A stretch of 64,000 nt of DNA from CAZDXJ01 sp050303615 (GTDB lineage: Bacteria > Pseudomonadota > Gammaproteobacteria > Methylococcales > Methylomonadaceae), in assembly GCA_050303615.1 (NCBI GenBank), contig JBNLCC010000086.1, positions 62,001 to 126,000 of the forward strand, read 5' to 3'. Made by a program: the position numbers and the translations under genes. Positions 1 through 7,884 of this stretch are shown in pieces (the first letter of the stretch is position 1; the number at the start of each line of letters is the position of its first letter). The notes beneath the pieces were generated by a model, which worked only from the letters and a program-made list of their open reading frames with translations, made no database searches and was not told the DNA's origin.

Positions 1-399
1 GCTGTGTTTGGTTACGGCCTTGAACATTAACACCGAATCAACACCTTCGGCGGTTGAGTCCTGGAAGGTACCTTTGCCGTATGCCGACGTGGGAACCTGG
101 CCGGTTATTACCAGTACCGGCACGTTATCCATCATGGCATTAGCAACCCCGGTGATCTGATTTGTTGCACCGGGTCCGGAGGTGGCATAGCATACCCCGA
201 GTCCCTGCTTGACTCTGGCATAGCCGTCGGCCATAAAGGCCGCCCCTTCTTCATGCTTGGCAAGCACCGGTACAATGCTCGGATTTCGGTTGCAAGCCGC
301 GAAAAGGGGCACCAGGCTCGTTCCGGGGACACCGAAAATATGCGTCACATCCTCGGCTTCGAGGTATTTCAGCAATAAATCCGCGACTGTCATTTTCAT
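1..399 (-). CDS. Thiamine diphosphate-dependent enzyme, acetolactate synthase-like (N-terminal part, runs off the window)
   Basis: The reverse strand from 399 to base 1 is open for 133 codons and encodes the N-terminal pyrimidine-binding domain of the ThDP enzyme family (acetolactate synthase, benzoylformate decarboxylase, sulfoacetaldehyde acetyltransferase and relatives). Seen: the IFGVPGTSLVPLF stretch near residue 21, the catalytic Glu in AKHEEGAAFMADGYAR (Glu50), and GVCYATSGPGATNQITG. The start is ATG at 399 with GGGAGA a few bases upstream; a second Met follows two codons later. The fragment cannot separate a biosynthetic acetolactate synthase from a catabolic decarboxylase. The C-terminal cofactor-binding domain lies outside the window. 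Confidence 0.85.
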   Translation of the reverse strand, partial: MKMTVADLLLKYLEAEDVTHIFGVPGTSLVPLFAACNRNPSIVPVLAKHEEGAAFMADGYARVKQGLGVCYATSGPGATNQITGVANAMMDNVPVLVITGQVPTSAYGKGTFQDSTAEGVDSVLMFKAVTKHS

Positions 400-817
400 T
401 GTAATCTCCCATGCATCGGCAGCATTATGCCGTTGTTCAGCCGGTCCGGTCACTATCCTTTGCATTCGGATGGGCATGATGTCTGCGATCAAAACCGTCG
501 GTAGCGGCAAAGTTGAGTTTCGGGAAGAACAGAATTAGCGCATATCGCGGTCCCGAGAGGTTTTACTGCTATTTTCTGCCGGATTGTAGGGCGGGGCGGA
601 TAGCGAGTCAAGGCGTTCGTGAATCTTCCGCGTTTTCCGTACAAAGTAAGTCCAAGATGGAATTTGTACCGCAAGCAGCCATAGACTATCCATCCGCTGA
701 TTGTAATTTATCGAAGTCATATCGTTCCGTCATGCCCGCAGGGAAGCGGGCATCGCTTGAATGACGGTTGACGTGAAGTAATCTGACAAAGTACAACGAA
801 GCACCGGCCGGATTTTT
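400..817. other. Intergenic region between the ThDP enzyme and mtaB
   Basis: About 420 bases with no convincing gene on either strand; the short open frames here lack a ribosome site and look random. It must hold the promoter of the ThDP gene (minus strand) and the 3' end of mtaB transcription. The only clear structure is the palindromic hairpin at 727-767, listed separately. Confidence 0.6.
727..767. repeat. REP-like palindromic hairpin
   Basis: A nested inverted repeat. The inner arms ATGCCCGC (732-739) and GCGGGCAT (746-753) are perfect around a 6-base loop, and the outer arms CCGTCAT (727-733) and ATGACGG (761-767) pair around them with an asymmetric bulge. Such GC-rich palindromes with a GTCATGCCCGC core are common as dispersed extragenic repeats in proteobacteria. 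It lies just past the 3' end of mtaB and could also stabilise or end that transcript. No poly-T run is present, so repeat element is preferred to terminator. Confidence 0.6.
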
Positions 818-2107
818 CTAGCGGCAAAGTTCGGTATCAATGATCCCGCCGTTTATTGCCGACAATTTTGCAGGAATAATCTGATTTTCCAATTTTTCCG
901 ATGTGGAATTTTCACAGCGAACGCGCAGATAATTGGGCGTATAACCAAATACAAATTGCTTGTCATCATCAACTTGTTGGGATTGTCCTTCCCATAACAC
1001 CGGCAGCGTTTTTCCGAGGTTCTGCGCCAGGTAACGATGTTTCATCTGTTCCGCCAATTGATGCAATTGATGACTGCGTTGTTTTTTGGTCGCGGTAGTA
1101 ATTTGGCCGGGCAGGGTCGCGGCTTTAGTGCCTTCTCGCGGCGAATAGGAAAATATATGCATATCGCCGAACCCGGTTTGTTCAATGAATTGATAGCTTT
1201 GTTGCCATTCCTGCTCGGTTTCTCCGGGAAAGCCGACAATAATGTCGGTCGTCAGGTTAAAGTCGGGTATGTTTTCTCTGGCCTGTTCGGCGATGCGCGT
1301 AAACTGCTGCGTTTTACAGCGTCTGGCCATCCGGCGTAGCACAGTATCCGCACCGCTTTGCAGCGGCAGATGCAAATGCGGCATCATGCGTGCATTTGAG
1401 AATAGATGGAAGAAATCATCCGGTAAATCCCAGGGTTCCAATGAGCCGAGTCTCAAGCGGGGAATATCGGTATCGTTTAATATCGCTTTAACTAAGTCGC
1501 TCAGGTTGCAATCAAGGTCTGAACCGTAGCCGCCTAAGTGCACGCCGGTGAGAATAACTTCGTGAATGCCCTGTCGATGCAGAGTATTGATTTCTTCAAC
1601 CACGGTTTGCACCGGCCGGCTACTTTCTGCGCCGCGCGCCTTGGTGACAATGCAGAATGTGCATTGATAACGGCAGCCGTCCTGCACTTTGACAAACGCC
1701 CGTTGCTTGCCGCGGCTGAACAGCGATACTTCGCCCGGTTCGGTTGACATGGCCGGCATGGTATCGGGGGCCAGCTCCGCTAAAGTCATATCAACCAACC
1801 GCTGTTTGTCTTTATTGCTGATCACCAGATCCACGCCCATCGCCTGGGCCGCTTCATCGGGATGCAATGTGGCATAGCAGCCGCTGATGATCAATTTGGC
1901 GTGAGGATTTTCGCGATGTATTCTGCGAATCAACTGGCGCGATTTACGTACCGCATCCCCGGTAACCGCGCAGGAATTTAAAACGATCAGTCCGGCGTCA
2001 CTGATGTTGCCGCTGATGCCGTGGCCCGCTTTTTGAAAGCCCTGTGCCCAGGATTCCAGTTCCGCTTCATTGAGACGGCAGCCTAGTGTTTTTAAATGTA
2101 CCAACAT
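818..2107 (-). CDS. mtaB: tRNA t6A37 methylthiotransferase MtaB
   Basis: A 429-residue radical-SAM methylthiotransferase. Family knowledge: MtaB converts N6-threonylcarbamoyladenosine at position 37 of tRNA to its 2-methylthio form using two 4Fe-4S clusters. Seen: the N-terminal UPF0004 domain opening MLVHLKTLGCRLNEAE with cluster cysteines Cys10, Cys46 (LNSCAVTG) and Cys77 (SGCYAT); the radical-SAM CxxxCxxC motif in DGCRYQCTFCIV (Cys145, 149, 152); and a C-terminal TRAM-like region. The short N-terminus and NSCAVTG motif fit MtaB better than MiaB or RimO. It is monocistronic, with its ATG at 2107 divergent from the antiporter gene. Confidence 0.93.
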   Translation of the reverse strand: MLVHLKTLGCRLNEAELESWAQGFQKAGHGISGNISDAGLIVLNSCAVTGDAVRKSRQLIRRIHRENPHAKLIISGCYATLHPDEAAQAMGVDLVISNKDKQRLVDMTLAELAPDTMPAMSTEPGEVSLFSRGKQRAFVKVQDGCRYQCTFCIVTKARGAESSRPVQTVVEEINTLHRQGIHEVILTGVHLGGYGSDLDCNLSDLVKAILNDTDIPRLRLGSLEPWDLPDDFFHLFSNARMMPHLHLPLQSGADTVLRRMARRCKTQQFTRIAEQARENIPDFNLTTDIIVGFPGETEQEWQQSYQFIEQTGFGDMHIFSYSPREGTKAATLPGQITTATKKQRSHQLHQLAEQMKHRYLAQNLGKTLPVLWEGQSQQVDDDKQFVFGYTPNYLRVRCENSTSEKLENQIIPAKLSAINGGIIDTELCR

Positions 2108-2300
2108 TACGGATAATTGAATTTACACAAAAAGTTGTACGGCACTCATGCCGGAAAATTTTTATATTATCTCATATTCGGCACGGTAGGGGATAATGCG
2201 CAGGCAAGCGGATGTTGCCGATATATTTTGCATATCCGACAGGCCACGCTATAGTTTAACATTCACTCTTGTTGTTTATTTGATATGCGGAGGTAAATCC

Positions 2301-3674
2301 ATGCAGGACCTTAATCATCTCGCAATTATCTGGCTCGGTGTCTTGGCCTCCTCCTATCTGGCCCGGTTTACGAAACTGACATCGGTGGTCTTTTTTCTCG
2401 CCTTTGGTTGCTTGATGGTTAATATCGGCATTTTACCGGTGGAAACCACGCCGTTTATCGAAGGGTTCGCCAAAATAGGCATTATCCTGATCATGTTTGC
2501 GCTCGGTTTTGAAGAAAATTCGAGCGAATTCGTGCAAGGTATCAAGCGTGCCTGGGGTATCGCCCTGTTTGGTGCCGTGGCGCCTTTTTTGATGGCCTAT
2601 TTGGTTGCTATGCAATTTTGGGGCGAGATAAAACTGGCGATGATGTGCGGTCTGGCAATGACCGCGACTGCAGTATCGCTGACCATGGTGTCATTGCGCA
2701 GCGAGGGGCTGCATCGTACCGAAGCCGCCCGGGGCATCATGACCTCCGCGGTATTGGACGACATCGCATCGCTGGCGCTGGTTGCGATATTGGTCCCTTT
2801 AGCGACGGGACAGGCTGATATTTCAATGACCCAGATAGTGGTTGTCGGCGTCAAAGCGTTGCTGTTTTTTGGGATCGTCTCGCTGCTTGGAATTTGGGTG
2901 TTTCCCTGCCAAAGTTCGATCAGAATTAGTGCGTTGGTCCCGCTATGGGAGCGGCGCCGTATTCGCATTCCGTTTCTGGAACGCTACGGTTACGGAATCC
3001 CCTTTTTGGAACGCTATGGAATACGCGATCTGTTGATGCACGGGGAAGGCTATCATGCCACGTTGATCATTTTGATTCTGGCGCTGGTGATCAGTTTGAT
3101 CGCTCATCATTTCGGTTTTCATCCGGCGGTCGGCGCTTACATGGCCGGTTTGATCCTGAAGCAGGAACATTTTCATATCGATGAGCAACAGCAACTGCGG
3201 GAATATCAAAGCTGCAAACACATCATTGATAATGTGGCTTTTTCCTGGATAGGGCCGGTGTTTTTCGTCAATCTCGGCACCAAAATTGTCTTTGATTTCG
3301 ATATCGTGCTTTCGGTGATTCCGGAAATGCTGGCAATGACCGCCGGCGTATTCGTGATACAGATTGCTTCCGCGATGATCGCAGCGCGGATTACCGGCAA
3401 GTTTGAATGGTATGAAAGCATTATGATCGGCATCGGCATGCTGGGCCGGGCGGAACTGGCATTTGTGGTGTTGGATATCGGCTATGTGCAAAACGCGATT
3501 TTTTCTACTGAAGCATTTTATACACTGATGTTTACCGCATTCTGGCTGAATGTGGCAGTGCCCGTTTCAATCAAATACTGGCGTCCCTATTTTATCGGTG
3601 AGAAGCAGCTGGCCGTGACGGTTTTGGGGCGGCATATCCTGCTTTCGAATCCGGAGCGGCGGTCATCGGTTTGA
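2301..3674 (+). CDS. CPA2-type cation:proton antiporter (Kef-like), no TrkA domain
   Basis: A membrane protein of 457 residues with about 11-12 hydrophobic segments, of the monovalent cation:proton antiporter-2 family (KefB/GerN-like). ATG at 2301 is chosen because GGAGGT lies just upstream; an upstream ATG at 2196 lacks a ribosome site. The transport-core patterns VLDDIASLALVAILVP and HHFGFHPAVGAYMAGLIL are clear. The protein ends shortly after the last membrane segment, so the cytoplasmic nucleotide-binding domain of true Kef channels is absent and Na+/H+ or K+/H+ exchange is the safer guess. Residues 213-242 are three tandem 10-residue units of a 30-bp repeat, in a loop between membrane segments. 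Confidence 0.85.
   Translation: MQDLNHLAIIWLGVLASSYLARFTKLTSVVFFLAFGCLMVNIGILPVETTPFIEGFAKIGIILIMFALGFEENSSEFVQGIKRAWGIALFGAVAPFLMAYLVAMQFWGEIKLAMMCGLAMTATAVSLTMVSLRSEGLHRTEAARGIMTSAVLDDIASLALVAILVPLATGQADISMTQIVVVGVKALLFFGIVSLLGIWVFPCQSSIRISALVPLWERRRIRIPFLERYGYGIPFLERYGIRDLLMHGEGYHATLIILILALVISLIAHHFGFHPAVGAYMAGLILKQEHFHIDEQQQLREYQSCKHIIDNVAFSWIGPVFFVNLGTKIVFDFDIVLSVIPEMLAMTAGVFVIQIASAMIAARITGKFEWYESIMIGIGMLGRAELAFVVLDIGYVQNAIFSTEAFYTLMFTAFWLNVAVPVSIKYWRPYFIGEKQLAVTVLGRHILLSNPERRSSV
2937..3026 (+). repeat. Three tandem 30-bp units inside the antiporter gene
   Basis: Units 2937-2966, 2967-2996 and 2997-3026 encode VPLWERRRIR, IPFLERYGYG and IPFLERYGIR. Units 2 and 3 are closest in DNA and differ mostly at third positions; unit 1 is more diverged. 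The repeat keeps the reading frame and sits between two hydrophobic segments. Confidence 0.85.
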
Positions 3675-3788
3675 TAGCGACTTTATCAAGACCGGGGCGC
3701 GACCGTCACGGCTTAGAGGGAGGCACCGATCGATTGGTAAGGGTCGGCAACCGGCCGGGATGGGCGCCGACCGGTAAAACGTGAGGGG

Positions 3789-3807
3789 CGGGGTTATAAA
3801 AACCCCG
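3789..3807. terminator. Hairpin between convergent genes
   Basis: CGGGGTT (3789-3795) and AACCCCG (3801-3807) form a perfect 7-bp stem around ATAAA, extended outward by GC-rich flanks. It lies between the ends of the antiporter gene (plus) and ycgN (minus). There is no long T run on either side, so termination is likely but not certain. Confidence 0.5.
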
Positions 3808-3826
3808 TCCTGCTGAATGAGCGGCG

Positions 3827-3860
3827 TAGGTCGGGTTGCATGCGGTTCGCAACCCGAGAA
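3827..3860. repeat. Palindromic repeat of the GTAGGTCGGGTT type
   Basis: CGGGTTGC (3832-3839) pairs perfectly with GCAACCCG (3849-3856) around a 9-base loop. The core GTAGGTCGGGTTGC...GCAACCCGA resembles a palindromic extragenic repeat that I recall as widespread in proteobacterial genomes. It is only about 10 bases past the 3' end of ycgN (minus strand), so it may also act on that transcript. Confidence 0.5.
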
Positions 3861-3865
3861 ATTGC

Positions 3866-4294
3866 CTAATCCAACCACTCGATGATGTGGTCTTCCACCG
3901 AGCCGACTTCGGATTCCTTCATCGCATAACTGCTGATCGCGACGCCGGCTTCCCTTACACTGTCCGGATCTTTGGAAATTAACGGATGCCAGGACGGCAG
4001 TGGCTTGCCTTCGGCCAACAGTTTGTATGCACAGGTTGCCGGCAGCCAGTTGAATCCCGCGAAATTGTGCTGTTTCAGGTCCAGGCAGTCCGGCACCAGC
4101 GTGCAACGTTCGCGGTAGCGGGTACAGCGGCAGCTATCGAGATCGATAAGATCGCAAACCACACTGGTGTAAAAAATTTCGCCGCTATCCTCGTCTTCCA
4201 ATTTATGCAGGCAACACTTGCCGCAGTTATCGCACAGTGATTCCCACTCCTCATTACTTAGGGCGGAGAGTGGTTTTTGTTCCCAGAATTTCAT
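3866..4294 (-). CDS. ycgN: YcgN family cysteine-cluster protein (UPF0260)
   Basis: A small cytoplasmic protein of 142 residues with the YkgJ/YcgN zinc- or iron-binding cysteine cluster. Seen: CDNCGKCC near the N-terminus (Cys21, 24, 27, 28), then VVCDLIDLDSCRCTRY, RCTLVPDCLDL and a final Cys in PATCAYKLL, the spacing expected for UPF0260. The family has no proven function. ATG at 4294 is chosen because GGAAAGGA precedes it and it overlaps the stop of the aspartoacylase-like gene as ATGA, which suggests translational coupling. Confidence 0.88.
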   Translation of the reverse strand: MKFWEQKPLSALSNEEWESLCDNCGKCCLHKLEDEDSGEIFYTSVVCDLIDLDSCRCTRYRERCTLVPDCLDLKQHNFAGFNWLPATCAYKLLAEGKPLPSWHPLISKDPDSVREAGVAISSYAMKESEVGSVEDHIIEWLD

Positions 4295-5298
4295 TGTTGA
4301 ATCCTTTCCATCAGATAACACAGACAATCCTGTTGGATCACGCGTTCGTTTAGGGTCAGCATCGAAGGCATGGATTTGCGGTTCAGGCGCAATTCGCCGC
4401 CGTTGATGTCAAAAAAATGATCGGTGACATTGGCGCCGGTTTCATCTTTGGCGATAACCGGCATCTGAGTACCGTTGTTTACTTTTCCCAGCACTGTGCC
4501 GGCCGGTATCTCGGTGAAGTTCATGCGTTCCAGGTCCTTATCCAGCAGCAGATGAGCCGCCTCCCTGGAAAAACTGAACTCGATATGCTCGGGAATTTTT
4601 ACTTGGGCGACGGTATGGAAAATATCGACATTTTTAGCGGGTACGGGGTTATCGGCAATTTCCGAGAGATGCAGGCAGCTGTCGAGGAAATTGAACGCAT
4701 GCTCGACGCCGTATTGGTGGCCGGGACGACCGCACTCCAAGGTCACCGCCGGACATAACTCGGCAAATGCCGCTGACTGAACGCCTTTGGGATGAGTGAA
4801 ATAAACAATCAGCCTGCCGAAGAGTGATGCCAATTGCAAGAAGCGGTGCTCAAACTTGTTGATACAGGCGTAATGCGGATTCAAACCGGTGTTGTTATGA
4901 ATGTCAATACTGGCGAAGACGCCGTGGGAGCGCATGATCGAGACAATTTCCCCGGCAATTTGCGATTCCACCGAGAACGGCTGATCGGTACCCGGCCAGA
5001 TTCGATTATAATCGGGCTGCCCATCCAGTCTTCTGAGACCTTGCTCCGCGGCCAGCGTATTACCGAAAAAAATGGTAACGGAACGGGGTAACTCGGTGTT
5101 TTGGTATTTTTTCAGCAGCGATTGAATCGCCAGGAATCCGGTCGGTTCATTGCCATGCTGCATGGCCGAAATAAATAGCGGCGGTTCCTTCTTGCCCGCC
5201 AAGTGGATTAATGTCGGATTGGGGAAGATGGAATGCAGCATGTCCGGTGTGCAGGTCAGTACACCGTTCGGCAGTGTTTCCAGTTGTTTTAGTTGCAT
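4291..5298 (-). CDS. Succinylglutamate desuccinylase/aspartoacylase family zinc hydrolase
   Basis: A zinc carboxypeptidase-fold amidohydrolase of 335 residues in the AstE/aspartoacylase family, which removes acyl groups from N-acyl amino acids. Seen: the zinc-binding HGNEP motif in SAMQHGNEPTGF, the NRIWPG substrate motif, SIDIHNNTGLNPHY with the later zinc His, and the catalytic Glu region TLECGRPG. The ATG at 5298 has only a weak ribosome site; an in-frame TTG at 5307 is an alternative start. It lies between the GCS2-family ligase gene (25-base gap) and ycgN (4-base overlap), so the three probably form one minus-strand operon. The acyl substrate cannot be read from the sequence. Confidence 0.85.
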   Translation of the reverse strand: MQLKQLETLPNGVLTCTPDMLHSIFPNPTLIHLAGKKEPPLFISAMQHGNEPTGFLAIQSLLKKYQNTELPRSVTIFFGNTLAAEQGLRRLDGQPDYNRIWPGTDQPFSVESQIAGEIVSIMRSHGVFASIDIHNNTGLNPHYACINKFEHRFLQLASLFGRLIVYFTHPKGVQSAAFAELCPAVTLECGRPGHQYGVEHAFNFLDSCLHLSEIADNPVPAKNVDIFHTVAQVKIPEHIEFSFSREAAHLLLDKDLERMNFTEIPAGTVLGKVNNGTQMPVIAKDETGANVTDHFFDINGGELRLNRKSMPSMLTLNERVIQQDCLCYLMERIQQ

Positions 5299-5323
5299 TG
5301 TGTTCAATCTGTTATGATAACGT

Positions 5324-6757
5324 TCATTTCAGTTGCCATTCACTCACCGGATTTCCCGTATGTTGATTTTGTAAATAAACCCGGGTCATCGCGGTAAAGT
5401 CGGCATGGTTATTGACAATAAATTGGCGCTGCCATTGACTGCCGTTTTGTTTGTTTTCGACTCGGCGGCGGATGATATCCAGGTAATCATCAATATCGTT
5501 GTTTAAAATGCCTAAGGATTGCAATCCTAATTTAGCCCGCGCAATCAGTTCGGATTGCAGCAAATGCTGCAGACGTTGTTTCTTCCCGTCTTTCCAGATA
5601 ATATGGCTGTCCAGACCGAAACGCGCGGCTTGGTAAAAATTATCCTTAGCCTGTGCAAACGGCATCCATATCCCTTGCTCAATGTTGTCATCGCACAAGT
5701 TTTTAGCCAAACCGTAAAAAAAAGCGGCATTGGCGATCGAATCTACTAATGTCGGGCCGGCTGCCGGTGTTCGGTGTTCGACCCTGAAATGCGGCGTACC
5801 GTCTTTATCGAAGCCGAGCAACGGTCGATTCCAACGCCAGATCGTGCCGTTATGCAGACGCAGGTGTGCGAAAGATTCATCGGCAGCATCGAAGGTTTCC
5901 GGCAACAGGATGGGAAAATGCGCCAGATTTTCGGTAAAGCACTCGATGATCGATTCTCGGGCATAATCCGATCCGAAACTGACGCGTTTCAGCGGGCCGT
6001 GTGCTGCTCCGTCATAACCGCCGGTTTCAATCGCCTGCTCAAACAGCGGGATACGGGTTTCATGCCAAAGATCTTTGCCGAACAAATAAGGGGCGTTGGC
6101 GGATAACGCAACGACTGCCGCCGATGCAACGATTGAGGCGTTGTAAAAGTGATGCACCATCGTCAACGGCACCTGCATATGAATTTGAAATGAGGTGGTC
6201 GCCGATTCCAGCATCACGTCATGGTGATCCAGCTTCAGGTGCTCGTTGCCGGTAATGTCCAGATGTATCGGCCTGCCGCGGGAGTGTAGAATCTGTTCAT
6301 TTAACGCCCGATAGCGATTCATGTCGGACATATTCTCAAGCCCCAAAGAAGACTGCTGCAAAGTCGGCAGAATTCCGATCATTAATAGATGGCTATTTAA
6401 CTGTTCGGCATGGCGCGCCGCCTGCTGCCAAGTGGCGGCGAGCTGTTTATGCAGTTGGCTCAGCACGTTACCGGTTAAGGGCAAGGCGTTGGTGTTCAGC
6501 TCAATATTAAATTTGGCTAACTCGGGGAAAGCCATGGGGTTGTTGAGCGTCTCGAGGTACTGAGCGTTAATCGGCGCCGGTTGCAGGTTGTCATCAACCA
6601 GCCAGGCCTCGATCTCGAAACCGGCCACCGGGGGCTTTTCGGAACAGGCTTTTTGCCTGATCATTTTGCCGAGCAATTCGGTTTCCAGCTGTAATTGCTG
6701 ATGAAAACGGGAAAAATCGCCGGCACCAAATTGTGTTTCTTTTATCTCTTGACCCAT
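5324..6757 (-). CDS. Glutamate--cysteine ligase family protein (GCS2 type)
   Basis: A protein of 477 residues with the fold of GCS2 carboxylate-amine ligases, which join glutamate to cysteine or another amine using ATP. Seen: FEIEAWLVDDNLQPAP (the FEIE core), FNIELNTNALPL, RGRPIHLDITGNEHL, SFQIHMQVPL, and a late VEHRTPAAGPTLVDS segment. The length is close to plant and proteobacterial GshA-like ligases and above the roughly 370 residues of YbdK. Its operon partner is an N-acyl amino acid hydrolase, so the product may be a gamma-glutamyl compound other than glutathione; this is inference. The ATG at 6757 has no strong ribosome site. Confidence 0.8.
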   Translation of the reverse strand: MGQEIKETQFGAGDFSRFHQQLQLETELLGKMIRQKACSEKPPVAGFEIEAWLVDDNLQPAPINAQYLETLNNPMAFPELAKFNIELNTNALPLTGNVLSQLHKQLAATWQQAARHAEQLNSHLLMIGILPTLQQSSLGLENMSDMNRYRALNEQILHSRGRPIHLDITGNEHLKLDHHDVMLESATTSFQIHMQVPLTMVHHFYNASIVASAAVVALSANAPYLFGKDLWHETRIPLFEQAIETGGYDGAAHGPLKRVSFGSDYARESIIECFTENLAHFPILLPETFDAADESFAHLRLHNGTIWRWNRPLLGFDKDGTPHFRVEHRTPAAGPTLVDSIANAAFFYGLAKNLCDDNIEQGIWMPFAQAKDNFYQAARFGLDSHIIWKDGKKQRLQHLLQSELIARAKLGLQSLGILNNDIDDYLDIIRRRVENKQNGSQWQRQFIVNNHADFTAMTRVYLQNQHTGNPVSEWQLK

Positions 6758-6849
6758 GGAAAGATTCTGTGTGATGTAAAATCCAATAGTATGTTTGATC
6801 GTCGGTTGCCGTCAACCGGATAACAGTTTGTAATTATGCTTCGGGCTAA

Positions 6850-7056
6850 GCTACACTAAAATTCTATTCTTACCGGAAACTTGACTCTCTGCAGGAATAT
6901 GTTTTGGTCGCGCAGGATACACGGCGGGTGGAAATACATCGCCGCACTACCCATTGGGACTTTGAACTCTATACGACAGGAGAGGTTTATCTGGCCTCTG
7001 TGGACTTGTCGATCAATATTAACGAAATCTACCGGCAAGTCAGCTTAGACCAGTAA
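6850..7056 (+). pseudogene. 5'-truncated Uma2 family (DUF820) endonuclease remnant
   Basis: From just after a TAA at 6847-6849 the plus strand is open to TAA at 7054-7056 with no proper start codon. It encodes the C-terminal part of an Uma2/DUF820 PD-(D/E)XK protein: KFYSYRKLDSLQEYVLVAQD (starting near 6859), then RRVEIHRRTTHWDF, and the closing INEIYRQV. The catalytic N-terminal half (the acidic EV and S.ST..YDR region) is missing, because that DNA is now the start region of the GCS2 gene. The end overlaps the 3' end of the PHP gene by 12 bases. This is a decayed copy, not a functional gene. Confidence 0.75.
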
Positions 7057-7884
7057 TTCCCATACCGGTTTGATATCGGGCGGTAACGGTGCAAGCCGGC
7101 CCAGTTCCACCCACATATTGTTGGGCGTATGAAAGTCCGAACCCACCGAACCGGATAAATCGAAACGTCTGGCATAATCGGCGGCTATTCTGATTTCATC
7201 GGGATTGTTACGTCCTGAAACCACTTCCAGTCCCTGTCCGCCCATTTCCCTGAACGCGGTCAATAAGCGTTTCATCCAACTGCCGGTTAATTTGTAACGC
7301 AAGGGATGGGCCAATACCGCGATGCCGCCCGATCCGGTAATCCAACCGACAGCTTGCTGCAGGTCCGCCCATTGGGTCGTAACATAAGCCGGTTTTCCCT
7401 GGCTCAAATAGCGGTCGAAAGCGCCCTGAATGGTAGGCACGTAATGGTTTGCCAGTAAAAATTCCGCAAAGTGCGTACGGGTAATCATGCTGTTGCCGGC
7501 AAACTGCCGGACGGCATCGAAGGCGCCGGGAATTCGCTTCTTTTCCAGTTTCAGGCCGATTTTTTCAGCCCGTTCGATACGTGTGGTTTGCAGCGTTTTG
7601 AGTCCCGCCTGCAGCGGCAGGTAATCCGGGTCGATGTTCAAACCGATAATATGCAGGCACTTGTTATTCCAAGTAGTGGAAATTTCAACGCCGGGAATTA
7701 GCTTTATTTGCGCGGATCGCGCACTTTGCTGTGCTTCCATTAATCCGGCGGTGGTGTCATGGTCCGTTAAAGCCAACGTGGTGACGCCTTGGGTATTGGC
7801 ACGTTGAATCAAGGCAGCAGGGATCAGTGCGCCGTCAGAAGCGGAGGAATGGCAGTGCAGGTCAATAGTGGAACTCAGGGTCAT
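7045..7884 (-). CDS. PHP-domain phosphoesterase, RNase AM/TrpH-like
   Basis: A protein of 279 residues with a polymerase-and-histidinol-phosphatase metal-dependent domain. Family knowledge: the closest type is E. coli YciV (RNase AM), a 3',5'-nucleoside bisphosphate phosphatase and 5'-3' RNA trimming enzyme. Seen: DLHCHSSASDG (His10, His12), LALTDHDTTAG (Asp41-His42-Asp43), the Glu in GVEIST, VLAHPLRYK and VGSDFHTPNN, which supply the trinuclear metal ligands. Its ATG overlaps the stop of the upstream ABC transporter gene as ATGA, so it is co-translated with it. In many genomes the trpH-type gene sits near yciO or trp genes instead, so the pairing here is unusual. Confidence 0.85.
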   Translation of the reverse strand: MTLSSTIDLHCHSSASDGALIPAALIQRANTQGVTTLALTDHDTTAGLMEAQQSARSAQIKLIPGVEISTTWNNKCLHIIGLNIDPDYLPLQAGLKTLQTTRIERAEKIGLKLEKKRIPGAFDAVRQFAGNSMITRTHFAEFLLANHYVPTIQGAFDRYLSQGKPAYVTTQWADLQQAVGWITGSGGIAVLAHPLRYKLTGSWMKRLLTAFREMGGQGLEVVSGRNNPDEIRIAADYARRFDLSGSVGSDFHTPNNMWVELGRLAPLPPDIKPVWELLV

